Made by a program: the position numbers and the translations under genes. From IMG/VR virus record IMGVR_UViG_3300032224_000947, positions 1 to 43,521 of that record: a stretch of 43,521 nt of DNA. One strand, given 5' to 3'. Shown piece by piece: positions 1 to 6,850 of the stretch (positions are counted from its first letter, which is position 1; every line of letters starts with the position of its first letter). This DNA comes from a virus. The notes below the pieces were generated by a model. It saw nothing but the letters and a program-made list of their open reading frames with translations. It was not told the DNA's origin and made no database searches.

Positions 1-277
1 GAAAAATAATTAGCCCCGCTCGCGAGGGGATCGTAAAACACAGTAAGCCTCTGAGATCGTACCAGCTGTACTATTATGGTACAGGCGAATCTCAAGTAAC
101 TGTTCTCATCGTATAGGAGATAGGGTGTTAGTTAGCCTTTTCAAACACCCGACGTCGTATCCAGACTTTAAAAGGCAACTATTAGTAAACTTCGGTACCC
201 ATACCGCTGACGATGGGCTAAGTAAGATACAATTCCGTGCTGCGGGGAGTAGAATGCCGAAGAGCTAATAGTAATAT
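1..277 (+). ncRNA. Structured non-coding RNA, 5' end outside the window
   Basis: No convincing reading frame is present, but many long complementary segments lie in nested order. CCCC 14-17 pairs with GGGG 26-29. TGAGAT 52-57 pairs with ATCTCA 89-94 and encloses GTACC 59-63 with GGTAC 78-82. GGGTGTT 123-129 pairs with AACACCC 144-150. CTATTAG 179-185 pairs with CTAATAG 265-271 and encloses CTTCGG 190-195 with CCGAAG 257-262, and CCCAT 198-202 with ATGGG 213-217. The loop of the third hairpin carries GCCTTTT 135-141, complementary to AAAAGGC 170-176, which would make an H-type pseudoknot. It ends directly at the tRNA-like element. Large ornate phage RNAs beside tRNAs (GOLLD, ROOL) are a possible comparison, and a group I intron remnant was considered. 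The family is not identified. Confidence 0.55.
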
Positions 278-386
278 AGTCAGGTGACGTAATTGGTAAC
301 GAAGCACCTTCCAGGGTTGAGACTAACAGCTAATGGCACTCAGAATGATAAAGCAGATGCGGGTTCGAATCCCGCCCTGACTACTA
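278..386 (+). tRNA. tRNA-like element with abnormal central region
   Basis: AGTCAGG 278-284 pairs perfectly with CCTGACT 376-382, followed by discriminator A and CTA rather than CCA. The D arm is canonical: CGT 288-290 pairs with ACG 299-301 around the loop AATTGGTA. The T arm is canonical: GCGGG 359-363 and CCCGC 371-375 around TTCGAAT. Between the D and T arms lie about 55 nt instead of about 22. I find no five-pair anticodon stem with a seven-base loop there, so no anticodon can be assigned. Options are a tRNA carrying a small insertion, a tRNA remnant, or a tRNA-like domain of the adjoining structured RNA. An alternative pairing, AGGTG 282-286 with CACCT 305-309, also exists. Confidence 0.45.
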
Positions 387-397
387 AAATTAAAATT

Positions 398-637
398 ATG
401 GCAAAAATAATAATTGAATTCGGAGAAGACGAAACAGAAGATGCTCGTATTGCAATAGACGGGTACAAGTATAAACAGCTTATTTGGGAATTAGACCAAA
501 AACTACGTAGCGTCCATAAACATGGGGCAGCACTTGAAGGCAGAGGTGAAGCAACTGAAGCAGAAATGGATGTGTGCTATAGACTAAGAGATGTTATTAG
601 AGAGATGTTGCGAGACGACAACTTAACAATAGAATAA
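398..637 (+). CDS. Conserved phage hypothetical protein, 79 aa
   Basis: A small charged protein, starting MAKIIIEFGEDETEDARIAI. The segment around residues 16-38 (DGYKYKQLIWELDQKLR) followed by a variable acidic stretch and a helical C-terminus resembles a family of short phage proteins of unknown function. A longer upstream start in the same frame was rejected because it would run through the tRNA-like element. The ATG at 398 follows an A-rich leader without a Shine-Dalgarno sequence. No CCTA-type promoter precedes it, so it may be read through from the RNA genes upstream. Confidence 0.75.
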   Translation: MAKIIIEFGEDETEDARIAIDGYKYKQLIWELDQKLRSVHKHGAALEGRGEATEAEMDVCYRLRDVIREMLRDDNLTIE

Positions 638-656
638 CCAATTAAACCTTAAATAT

Positions 657-824
657 ATGTTTTCACTTATTTTATTTTCAGCATTAATTATTATGAATTA
701 TTATTCATATAAATTACATAACGCTAATGATGCACGTGGTTGGGCTAACTTCTCCATGTTTAACATAGGGTTATGCTTTGTACAGGCTTTAGAAGCATTG
801 GTAAAAGTATTAAATAATCTTTAA
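657..824 (+). CDS. Small membrane protein, 55 aa
   Basis: A short frame starting MFSLILFSALIIMNYYSYKL has a hydrophobic N-terminal segment (residues 2-16) and a second moderately hydrophobic stretch near residues 34-52. It is probably inserted in the inner membrane with one or two segments. It lies 19 bp after the 79-aa gene and ends 15 bp before the first CCTA-type promoter, so it is probably cotranscribed with the gene before it. No family is recognised. Confidence 0.55.
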   Translation: MFSLILFSALIIMNYYSYKLHNANDARGWANFSMFNIGLCFVQALEALVKVLNNL

Positions 825-839
825 ACCTTAACTTCTTAT

Positions 840-888
840 CCTAGGCCTTTAGATATTTTATATTATCTTTATAGTATAAATTAAAAAC
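840..888 (+). promoter_or_regulatory. CCTA-type early promoter 1
   Basis: CCTA at 840 and TATCTTTA at 864, spacing 24 bp. The typical tail AGTATAAATTAAAAAC follows. It drives the DUF932 gene. Confidence 0.75.
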
Positions 889-899
889 AAATAAAAGTT

Positions 900-1703
900 A
901 TGTTAGAAATCGACAATTCATCATTTCTCAGCAAGGCTGAGATTAAAGAACGTGCCTCATCAGTATTCACTACTGTGAAAGGTGAAGCAACAAGTGAAAA
1001 ATACACTCATATTCCAACTGACCAGGTCATAGATGACATGGAAAAGTTAGGATGGGGAGTAGTAGACGCTAAACAAGTACGTGCTCGTAAGGGTGTAGGT
1101 TATCAAAAACATTTAGTTGTGTTTCGCAATCCGAATGTAGCTATTAATGGTGAGGATGGTGATGATGTGTTTCCACAAATTCTATTAACAAATTCACATG
1201 ATGGTAAAAACGCATTTACTTTCACAGCTGGGTTGTTTAGAATGGTGTGTGAGAATGGTTTAGTAATATCAACTCAAGAGTTTGAGAATCTAAAGATTCG
1301 CCACATGGGTTATAGTTTCACTGAGTTACAAGCCACAATTACATCGATGGTGGAAAAATTACCACTAACTGTTGACAGTATGAACAAGTTAAAAGCAACT
1401 AAATTAAATCAAGAACAAAAAATTGATTTCGCTAAACGAGCACTTGAAACAAGATTTAGTAAAGAGGAGGTAGCCAACGTAACTATTGATATTAACGAGT
1501 TATTAGAACCAACACGTAAAGAAGATAGTGGTGATGATATTTGGAGCGTGTTTAATGTTATTCAAGAAAAGTTGATTCATGGTATGTTTGAATACAAAAC
1601 AGGAGCCAAAGCAAGAAAAGCTCGTAAAATTAAGAACTTCAATCAGGACTTAAAAGTGAATGAGAAGTTATTTGAGCTAGCACTTGAGTATGTAGCCGCA
1701 TAA
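900..1703 (+). CDS. DUF932-family phage/plasmid-like protein
   Basis: A 267-aa protein that matches the DUF932 (phage/plasmid-like, TIGR03299) type in length and layout. It has an N-terminal 'SSVFTT' region, a central segment KNAFTFTAGLFRMVCENGLV (residues about 103-122) typical of the family, and a C-terminal helical part with a conserved-type W-S-V-F-N element and a basic run near the end. The biochemical role of DUF932 is not established; the proteins are common on phages and plasmids. It is the longest gene of the first 14 kb, behind its own promoter and closed by a strong intrinsic terminator, so it is a monocistronic unit. The family call is by recognition of motifs, not by a search. 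Confidence 0.8.
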   Translation: MLEIDNSSFLSKAEIKERASSVFTTVKGEATSEKYTHIPTDQVIDDMEKLGWGVVDAKQVRARKGVGYQKHLVVFRNPNVAINGEDGDDVFPQILLTNSHDGKNAFTFTAGLFRMVCENGLVISTQEFENLKIRHMGYSFTELQATITSMVEKLPLTVDSMNKLKATKLNQEQKIDFAKRALETRFSKEEVANVTIDINELLEPTRKEDSGDDIWSVFNVIQEKLIHGMFEYKTGAKARKARKIKNFNQDLKVNEKLFELALEYVAA

Positions 1704-1722
1704 TAAAATATAATATCATACT

Positions 1723-1753
1723 TAGCCCCGACCTAACCAGTCGGGGCTATTTT
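1723..1753 (+). terminator. Intrinsic terminator after DUF932 gene
   Basis: TAGCCCCGAC 1723-1732 pairs with GTCGGGGCTA 1740-1749 around a 7-base loop, followed by TTTT. Confidence 0.9.
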
Positions 1754-1769
1754 ATCCTTAACCTTTCAT

Positions 1770-1818
1770 CCTAGACTCTTAAGTCTTTTATGTTATCTTT
1801 ATAGTATAAATTAAAAAC
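1770..1818 (+). promoter_or_regulatory. CCTA-type early promoter 2
   Basis: CCTA at 1770, TATCTTTA at 1794, spacing 24 bp. It serves the 94-aa and 46-aa genes. Confidence 0.75.
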
Positions 1819-1824
1819 AATAAT

Positions 1825-2109
1825 ATGAAATTAACGTTATCTAAAGCATGGATGAGTGACTGTCCCGAGTTAGTAGAAATTATTCAAGCACAAAGATTAC
1901 AAGAAATTATTGATTACGCTAATGAAAGTATTGATAAAGCTAATGCGACATTAAAACGCCTAAATGAAATCCGTGGGTCAGCTATACTGGCATCTGAGAT
2001 AGATGAATTGGTAGAAAATATAAATATGGTATTAGAACATATCTGGAACTGTGAAGCGTCACTTGAATGGGCACGAACAGAAATGAAGGGAATGTTTTTT
2101 ATGAATTAA
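1825..2109 (+). CDS. Hypothetical helical protein, 94 aa
   Basis: Begins MKLTLSKAWMSDCPELVEII. From about residue 22 the sequence is almost continuously helix-forming with heptad-like spacing of Leu and Ile, suggesting a short coiled coil. There is no signal peptide or membrane segment. It is first in a two-gene unit with the 46-aa gene. The function is not recognised. Confidence 0.65.
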   Translation: MKLTLSKAWMSDCPELVEIIQAQRLQEIIDYANESIDKANATLKRLNEIRGSAILASEIDELVENINMVLEHIWNCEASLEWARTEMKGMFFMN

Positions 2110-2123
2110 AACAACACAAATAT

Positions 2124-2264
2124 ATGACTAAAAAAGAATTAGCAGCCGAGATCAAAGAACTAAATAAGTACTTAGATAAGAATCCATGGGATATAATCAA
2201 ACGTCAAGAGCGTTCTTCATATATAGAAGAGTTATGTGACGCCATTTTAAAATTAACCGAATAA
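2124..2264 (+). CDS. Hypothetical protein, 46 aa
   Basis: Starts MTKKELAAEIKELNKYLDKN, a helical and highly charged small protein. An in-frame ATG at 2067 would overlap the previous gene by 43 bp and add a low-complexity N-terminus. The ATG at 2124 follows the A-rich AACACAAATAT leader typical of this region and is preferred. No function is recognised. Confidence 0.6.
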   Translation: MTKKELAAEIKELNKYLDKNPWDIIKRQERSSYIEELCDAILKLTE

Positions 2265-2270
2265 TTTCAT

Positions 2271-2319
2271 CCTAGATTTTCAAGCAAACTGTATTATCTT
2301 TATAGTATAAATTAAAAAC
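2271..2319 (+). promoter_or_regulatory. CCTA-type early promoter 3
   Basis: CCTA at 2271, TATCTTTA at 2295. It drives the RadA-like ATPase gene. Confidence 0.75.
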
Positions 2320-2321
2320 AT

Positions 2322-3044
2322 ATGGAAAAAATTTCAATTACTAGAGGTATTGACCTCAAATTCAACGACTCAATTATGAGGCCGATGAAAACTAATTCTG
2401 AATTAGATGCTATATTATCTGAAAATGGAGGGTTAATGCCAGCCACAAATATGGTAATAGCAGGTGGACCTGGTTCAGGTAAAACAACGCTAACATTAGA
2501 TATATTAGCACGTTTAACTGAAGAAGGACATAAAACACTATTCATCTCAGGTGAAATGGATGAGATTGGTTACTTTAAATACTGCAAACGATTGCCTCGT
2601 ATTGCTAAAGTACCAGTTTTATTTCTAAAAAATTACGCTGAGAAATTAGCACCAACACTTATCCAAGTATTAGATGAAGGATATGATGTAGTCGTTATTG
2701 ATAGTGTTGCTGAGGTATTAGGCGTATTCAGAGATATATATAAAACAACTGAAGTAGCAGGTGAACGTTGGTTATTAGAGTTACAAGATAAACATAAAAT
2801 GGGTAATAACTCCACTAACACACATACATGTTTTATTAATATTCAACAAGTAACTAAAGCAGGTCAATTTGCAGGTAGTAATAGATTGAAACATATGACT
2901 GATGCAATGGGCATTATTAAACGTGATTCAGATACAGCTGAAAGAAGGTTACAATTCGATAAGAACAGAGACGGCAATACAGATCAAGTAGTGACGTTTA
3001 CAATTAGACCAGATTTTATTGAGTATGGGTTTGAGAGTGAATAA
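2322..3044 (+). CDS. RecA-fold ATPase, RadA/Sms- or KaiC-like
   Basis: A 240-aa cytoplasmic ATPase of the RecA superfamily. Walker A is GGPGSGKTT (residues 48-56). The following strand reads TLFISGE, with Glu78 in the position of the RecA-class catalytic glutamate. Walker B is VVVID (123-127), and a Gln-rich sensor-like segment INIQQVTKAGQF lies near 178-189. This is the core layout of RadA/Sms and of DnaB- and KaiC-type domains, but the zinc finger and Lon-like domain of full RadA are absent, so it is a single-domain version. The likely role is in recombination or replication of phage DNA; DNA branch migration or helicase loading are guesses. It shares a unit with the 72-aa gene downstream. 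Confidence 0.8.
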   Translation: MEKISITRGIDLKFNDSIMRPMKTNSELDAILSENGGLMPATNMVIAGGPGSGKTTLTLDILARLTEEGHKTLFISGEMDEIGYFKYCKRLPRIAKVPVLFLKNYAEKLAPTLIQVLDEGYDVVVIDSVAEVLGVFRDIYKTTEVAGERWLLELQDKHKMGNNSTNTHTCFINIQQVTKAGQFAGSNRLKHMTDAMGIIKRDSDTAERRLQFDKNRDGNTDQVVTFTIRPDFIEYGFESE

Positions 3045-3077
3045 GTGGTGAGGGAGTAATAACAAATAAATTAAAGT

Positions 3078-3296
3078 ATGAGTAAAAAAGTAGGGAGAGT
3101 AACGAATTTGTATAACAAAGCTAAGAATCAATTAAAAGAGAACCAATTAGAAGATGCTAGGGACACATTAGACATATGTTTGTTAGTGTTAGCTATGGAG
3201 ACAGAACGTGGGTTAGAGATAATTGATAATGTTAAAACAGATTTATGGAAGGATCGTATATGGTTGTTATTAGAAGAGAAACAACTATTATACTAA
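3078..3296 (+). CDS. Hypothetical protein, 72 aa
   Basis: Starts MSKKVGRVTNLYNKAKNQLK: a basic N-terminus, then an acidic helical remainder. It lies 33 bp after the RadA-like ATPase with no promoter between them, so it is probably cotranscribed and could be an accessory of that ATPase. No domain is recognised. Confidence 0.6.
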   Translation: MSKKVGRVTNLYNKAKNQLKENQLEDARDTLDICLLVLAMETERGLEIIDNVKTDLWKDRIWLLLEEKQLLY

Positions 3297-3315
3297 GTGC
3301 GCTTAAACTTTTTAT

Positions 3316-3364
3316 CCTAGACTTTTAAGTGAATTGTATTATCTTTATAGTATAAATTAAAAAC
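3316..3364 (+). promoter_or_regulatory. CCTA-type early promoter 4
   Basis: CCTA at 3316, TATCTTTA at 3340. This unit carries three small genes. Confidence 0.75.
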
Positions 3365-3371
3365 ATATAAC

Positions 3372-3620
3372 ATGAGATTTAGATTAGAAAATGAGGCACC
3401 ACAAACAACGATTGAAAGAACAATCGAGAATATCTTAACTGATAGTGGTATTGAACAAAGTGAGATTCAATTCCGAGGTGATGAACGTTATTTAAGAGTA
3501 GGATATTGGAACCGTTTAGGTGAAGATATATTAGCTAGATTAAACAATTATGTCAAAGATGAGGTTGACATATATGATGAAGACTGTGGTTATTTATTTT
3601 ATTACGAAATCAAACACTAA
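3372..3620 (+). CDS. Hypothetical protein, 82 aa
   Basis: Acidic, apparently globular protein, starting MRFRLENEAPQTTIERTIEN, with alternating hydrophobic strands near the C-terminus (CGYLFYYEIKH). There is no signal or membrane segment. First gene of a three-gene unit. No family is recognised. Confidence 0.6.
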   Translation: MRFRLENEAPQTTIERTIENILTDSGIEQSEIQFRGDERYLRVGYWNRLGEDILARLNNYVKDEVDIYDEDCGYLFYYEIKH

Positions 3621-3625
3621 CACAG

Positions 3626-3778
3626 ATGAAATACACACCAGCAATGCAACAAGTAGTAATGACACTACAGCAATATGGAATTGTCGACCCATCACCAAAC
3701 CAAGTAGCACTAATCGCTTCAGACATAGGTGAGAATCTAACAAACACTCAAATAGTATACATATCAAATAACGTCTAA
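3626..3778 (+). CDS. Hypothetical protein, 50 aa
   Basis: A short frame read from the ATG at 3626, MKYTPAMQQVVMTLQQYGIV, which begins 5 bp after the previous stop. It ends 12 bp before the next start and so fills the gap between two genes. Codon use (ACA, GCA, CAA) matches its neighbours. Competing frames in this stretch overlap it and lack this context. Function unknown. Confidence 0.55.
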   Translation: MKYTPAMQQVVMTLQQYGIVDPSPNQVALIASDIGENLTNTQIVYISNNV

Positions 3779-3790
3779 ATAACACACAAC

Positions 3791-4276
3791 ATGAACGTAG
3801 CAGAAATTAAACACAAAGTAGCAGAGCTAATGCTCGCATCAAAGAACAAATGGGAAAAAACATACAGTGGTATTGAACCACCCACACAAGCAGAACGAGA
3901 CGAATATGAACAACATCATAAACTCACTAACAGTAAAATCAAACAAATCGTCCCACGAGAACTACAACTATGCATAGGTTTAACTGGATGTGCTAAGACA
4001 GTGTGGAATGGTGATATTGATAGAGAGATTGAAGCAGAGTTTGGTAAGGGTAATGGTGTGTACTGTGATAGTGAGTCAGGTATGTTTTATGCTAAAGCAT
4101 CACCTAGAATGGTTCATAAGTTGATTCGATTCATTGATTATAAGTTCCCAAATGAACTTGAACTAAACATATCACCAACAGGAGATTGGGATGATAATGG
4201 TAATCCATGGTTTTATAACTGGAATGGTATTGAGCGTTATTTTAAGGAGTTAGAACAAGATGCCGAAAACTCTTAA
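3791..4276 (+). CDS. Hypothetical protein, 161 aa
   Basis: A larger soluble protein starting MNVAEIKHKVAELMLASKNK. It has a charged helical N-terminus (residues 1-50) and a mixed alpha/beta remainder rich in aromatic and acidic residues, ending in a W-F-Y-N-W-N-G-I-E-R-Y-F patch. Two cysteines near residue 65 (CIGLTGCAK) are not a clear metal site. Its stop codon at 4274-4276 directly abuts the next promoter. No function is recognised. Confidence 0.65.
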   Translation: MNVAEIKHKVAELMLASKNKWEKTYSGIEPPTQAERDEYEQHHKLTNSKIKQIVPRELQLCIGLTGCAKTVWNGDIDREIEAEFGKGNGVYCDSESGMFYAKASPRMVHKLIRFIDYKFPNELELNISPTGDWDDNGNPWFYNWNGIERYFKELEQDAENS

Positions 4277-4325
4277 CCTAGACTCTCAAGCATTTGATAT
4301 TATCTTTATAGTATAAATTAAAAAT
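4277..4325 (+). promoter_or_regulatory. CCTA-type early promoter 5
   Basis: CCTA at 4277 directly follows the preceding stop codon; TATCTTTA at 4301. Confidence 0.75.
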
Positions 4326-4333
4326 ATATAATT

Positions 4334-4840
4334 ATGAGTAACTTAAAAGGACAATTAGACGCATTACAAGCGCAATTAGAGGATTTACGATCACAATTTA
4401 CATTGAAACAACCAACAGAGTTTGAGTCGTGTTGTACTGATGAATGTACGTGTGAAGAACCTGAAAAAGTGGAACATACTAAATTCACAGTCATGGCAGA
4501 TGATAATGGGCCTGAGTATGACAGTGCAGGGTTTAGTGAAGCAGATCGCGAACCAGAACAAACAATCACATTTACTAAAGAAGAACTAATCACACTTGCC
4601 GCTAAATTGATGGAACGAACTATAGAAGTCACTAAAGGGGCAGTTGAAGATACTTATTTAGATGCTGATAATTTAGTTGACTTATCAATGGGTTATGGTT
4701 ACCAGATTGAAATTGAATTAGATACAGATCAGATTACTAGATCTATCAAGGATGAAATTGATAGTACTATTGAATTAGATAATGACTCAGTTGAAGATGA
4801 GTTATATAGTATTTTGAAAGAAATGGAAAAAATAAGTTAA
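4334..4840 (+). CDS. Acidic coiled-coil protein with Cys cluster, 168 aa
   Basis: Starts MSNLKGQLDALQAQLEDLRS, a short coiled coil (about residues 3-28). A Cys-rich patch CCTDECTCEEPEK at 34-46 could bind a metal. The remainder is long and very acidic, with helices rich in Asp, Glu and Ile. The strongly negative charge recalls DNA-mimic or inhibitor proteins of phages, which is only a suggestion. It is monocistronic with its own terminator. Confidence 0.65.
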   Translation: MSNLKGQLDALQAQLEDLRSQFTLKQPTEFESCCTDECTCEEPEKVEHTKFTVMADDNGPEYDSAGFSEADREPEQTITFTKEELITLAAKLMERTIEVTKGAVEDTYLDADNLVDLSMGYGYQIEIELDTDQITRSIKDEIDSTIELDNDSVEDELYSILKEMEKIS

Positions 4841-4868
4841 TGTGTGTGTGTTTTAATTTATAACAATT

Positions 4869-4892
4869 GTGGGGGTTAACACCCCCACTTTT
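4869..4892 (+). terminator. Intrinsic terminator
   Basis: GTGGGGGT 4869-4876 pairs with ACCCCCAC 4881-4888 (loop TAAC), followed by TTTT. Confidence 0.9.
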
Positions 4893-4895
4893 AAT

Positions 4896-4944
4896 CCTAG
4901 ACTCCTAAGTTAACGATATTATCTTTATAGTATAAATTAAAAAC
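4896..4944 (+). promoter_or_regulatory. CCTA-type early promoter 6
   Basis: CCTA at 4896, TATCTTTA at 4920. The 60 bp at 4889-4948 recur exactly at 7500-7559. Confidence 0.75.
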
Positions 4945-4946
4945 AT

Positions 4947-5423
4947 ATGATTAAATTTATCGAAACAGATTCAGGACGTATCAGCAGTGGATACACTCAT
5001 GAACACAACGACTGTACAGTGCGAGCATTAGCAGAAGCAACAGGTGCAAGTTATACCCAAGCACATTCATTTTGGGCGAAGTTAGGTCGCACACCACGTT
5101 CTGGTTCATATATGAGTTGGTTGGATGAGTATTTAGTTAAGAATAATAATGAATTGTTTGGTTGGAAAGTGGTTAGACATAAAATACCATACCATGATCA
5201 TGAACGCGAACGTGATCCAATTACACGCAAACCAACAGTAAAACGACTTAATGTTAAAACATTTATACAACAAAACCCAAAAGGTCGATTCATGACTATT
5301 AATCGCAGCCACGCTAAAGCGATTGTTGATGGCGAGATACGAGATTTGGATCAGGGAATATATAGTGAGTTGATGTTAGTATATGAGTTTAAAGACTCTA
5401 GATTTTCAACCCTAGACTTTTAA
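4947..5423 (+). CDS. Papain-like (cysteine-peptidase-fold) phage protein
   Basis: A 158-aa protein with the signature NDCTVRALAEATGASYTQA from residue 21. Cys23 at the start of a helix is typical of small phage proteins with a papain-like or C39-like fold. A matching His (RSHAKAI, His122) and an Asp (VDGEIRDL, Asp128 or Asp133) lie in the C-terminal half in the expected order, so a Cys-His-Asp site is plausible. It could be a peptidase, deamidase or similar enzyme acting on a host protein; the substrate is unknown. Its last codons (STLDF-stop) are encoded inside the next promoter's CCTAGACTTTTAA. Confidence 0.65.
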   Translation: MIKFIETDSGRISSGYTHEHNDCTVRALAEATGASYTQAHSFWAKLGRTPRSGSYMSWLDEYLVKNNNELFGWKVVRHKIPYHDHERERDPITRKPTVKRLNVKTFIQQNPKGRFMTINRSHAKAIVDGEIRDLDQGIYSELMLVYEFKDSRFSTLDF

Positions 5424-5459
5424 GTAAATTGTATTATCTTTATAGTATAAATTAAAAAC
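5411..5459 (+). promoter_or_regulatory. CCTA-type early promoter 7, overlapping a coding end
   Basis: CCTA at 5411, TATCTTTA at 5435. The -33 box lies within the last codons of the preceding gene (stop 5421-5423). Confidence 0.75.
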
Positions 5460-5466
5460 ATATAAC

Positions 5467-5709
5467 ATGACAGTAAAACAATTAAGAGAAATGTTAGCGG
5501 ACTTTGACGCAGATATGGAGGTACGATTCGCATACAACTATGGCGATTATTGGAACAGTGAAGTCGCAGCAGACATAACTGATGCAGAAGTAGGCCAAGT
5601 TCAATACTCAGCATATCATAGATCAGACAAGGTAATTGACCCTGACAAAGATAATGATGATGATAGTATAAATGCCTTAACCGCCCCACACGTAGTAATT
5701 TTAAGATAA
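5467..5709 (+). CDS. Small acidic protein, 80 aa, MTxxxL family
   Basis: Starts MTVKQLREMLADFDADMEVR. The opening helix followed by a strand 'D-x-E-V-x' is the pattern of a widespread short phage/bacterial family, and the 70-aa gene at 9862 has the same layout. The centre is acidic. No enzyme motif is present. It shares a unit with the 94-aa gene. Confidence 0.65.
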   Translation: MTVKQLREMLADFDADMEVRFAYNYGDYWNSEVAADITDAEVGQVQYSAYHRSDKVIDPDKDNDDDSINALTAPHVVILR

Positions 5710-5728
5710 ATAATAAAAATAACACAAC

Positions 5729-6013
5729 ATGAAAAGAACATTTTTTAACCCTAAAAAAATAGACTGGGTACGAATTGCCCAAGCAGAATGGAGCAATATA
5801 AAAGATGATATTATAGAAATGTATGGGAGTAAAGCTATACGTACAACATACAATGACCAACGTGTTTATGGTCGTCGTATTAAGTTTAGCACTCACCCAG
5901 ATGTAAGTAGAGATGAAGTGATTGGATTTATTAAGGGTAAAGGATACATAGCAGAACGTCACCCACAAGGATATGTTCTGGCGTATTTTGGATCACCTGA
6001 AAGTTGGCTCTAA
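5729..6013 (+). CDS. Hypothetical protein, 94 aa
   Basis: Starts MKRTFFNPKKIDWVRIAQAE. It is basic, unlike most neighbours, with a middle segment rich in Tyr and Arg (YNDQRVYGRRIKF) and a C-terminal strand pair. It could bind nucleic acid, but no motif proves it. It lies 19 bp after the previous gene in the same unit. Confidence 0.6.
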   Translation: MKRTFFNPKKIDWVRIAQAEWSNIKDDIIEMYGSKAIRTTYNDQRVYGRRIKFSTHPDVSRDEVIGFIKGKGYIAERHPQGYVLAYFGSPESWL

Positions 6014-6022
6014 ATTTTTTAT

Positions 6023-6071
6023 CCTAGACTCCTAAATATAGTATGTTATCTTTATAGTATAAATTAAAAAC
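6023..6071 (+). promoter_or_regulatory. CCTA-type early promoter 8
   Basis: CCTA at 6023, TATCTTTA at 6047. Confidence 0.75.
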
Positions 6072-6078
6072 ATAACAC

Positions 6079-6339
6079 ATGAAAGACAAAATTGATTTTG
6101 ACAAGTTTAGATGGAATAATAGACCAACATATCCTAATGAAAAATTACTTGACCATGAAGAAGGAGAACAACTCACTAAAGCAGACTTCTGGGAATATAA
6201 TGACACTTCAATACATGGTAATCCAATTGATGGCTATATAGGGCCAGATGGGACATGGAGATTCCAGTGGGATTGTGGTGATATTAGTGGGTTTGTGAAG
6301 GGTGAGGACTTTACATTTAATAATGACCTTAACTCTTAA
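6079..6339 (+). CDS. Hypothetical protein, 86 aa
   Basis: Acidic and aromatic-rich, starting MKDKIDFDKFRWNNRPTYPN. A Gly/Trp-rich C-terminal half (GYIGPDGTWRFQWDCGDISG) suggests a compact beta fold. No family is recognised. Monocistronic: its stop lies 1 bp before the next promoter. Confidence 0.6.
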   Translation: MKDKIDFDKFRWNNRPTYPNEKLLDHEEGEQLTKADFWEYNDTSIHGNPIDGYIGPDGTWRFQWDCGDISGFVKGEDFTFNNDLNS

Positions 6340-6340
6340 T

Positions 6341-6389
6341 CCTAGATTAACAGATATTATATATTATTTTTATAGTATAAATTAAAAAC
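6341..6389 (+). promoter_or_regulatory. CCTA-type early promoter 9
   Basis: CCTA at 6341, -7 variant TATTTTTA at 6365. Confidence 0.7.
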
Positions 6390-6398
6390 ATATAAAAC

Positions 6399-6776
6399 AT
6401 GAAAATTGTATTAACACAAACCGAATCAGAAGATTATTTCTTGAACGCGTTATGTAATGGCCTGCATGAATTAGGTAATTATGGAGTTGAACTTGATTAT
6501 AACGAGGATGAGTATAACTTGTCACGAGCATCATTAGGACCAAACGCACCATGTTTTGAAGACATATTGATGCAAATGTTACGTGATGGGTACAAATTAG
6601 ATTTTATTGATACTGAATCAGAAGAAACTAAATCTATTACAATACATGATGTATATGCAAAGGTACAAGAAACAGACGCACGTCACTTATTAGATATGAT
6701 AAATGAACAAGACGATGCTATAACAGCAGATGTTATATTACAAACAGTTATATATGGTGAGGTTGTCTTTGGATAA
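6399..6776 (+). CDS. Hypothetical protein, 125 aa
   Basis: Starts MKIVLTQTESEDYFLNALCN, strongly acidic, with predicted alpha/beta structure and three spaced Cys/Asp-rich patches without a clear metal motif. Monocistronic between promoters 9 and 10. Not recognised. Confidence 0.6.
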   Translation: MKIVLTQTESEDYFLNALCNGLHELGNYGVELDYNEDEYNLSRASLGPNAPCFEDILMQMLRDGYKLDFIDTESEETKSITIHDVYAKVQETDARHLLDMINEQDDAITADVILQTVIYGEVVFG

Positions 6777-6790
6777 CCTTAATCTTCTAT

Positions 6791-6839
6791 CCTAGATTAT
6801 TAGGTGTATTATATTATCTTTATAGTATAAATTAAAAAC
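6791..6839 (+). promoter_or_regulatory. CCTA-type early promoter 10
   Basis: CCTA at 6791, TATCTTTA at 6815. It serves three small genes ending at a terminator at 7479. Confidence 0.75.
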
Positions 6840-6850
6840 ATATAACATTT

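Noticed and set aside
1-348. Group I intron ending at the G of TCAGAATG
   Set aside because: An S-like ATATAGTC and a plausible 3' end are present, but no convincing R element or P4-P6 domain was found between the helices, and the D arm of a tRNA occupies 285-303. Kept only as an alternative.
293-397. Longer start for the 79-aa gene, giving a 114-aa protein
   Set aside because: The extra 35 codons run through the tRNA-like D-to-T region, so the ATG at 398 is preferred.
2312-2545. Minus-strand frames opposite the ATPase, and other long minus-strand frames (for example 5420-5968, 18335-18862, 24593-25033, 29133-29513, 35708-36040)
   Set aside because: They lie opposite genes with recognised domains or regular codon use, lack promoters, and have low-complexity hydrophobic translations typical of antisense to AT-rich genes.
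3550-3785. Two overlapping frames (3550-3732 plus, 3594-3785 minus)
   Set aside because: They conflict with the 50-aa frame at 3626-3778, which fits tightly between its neighbours.
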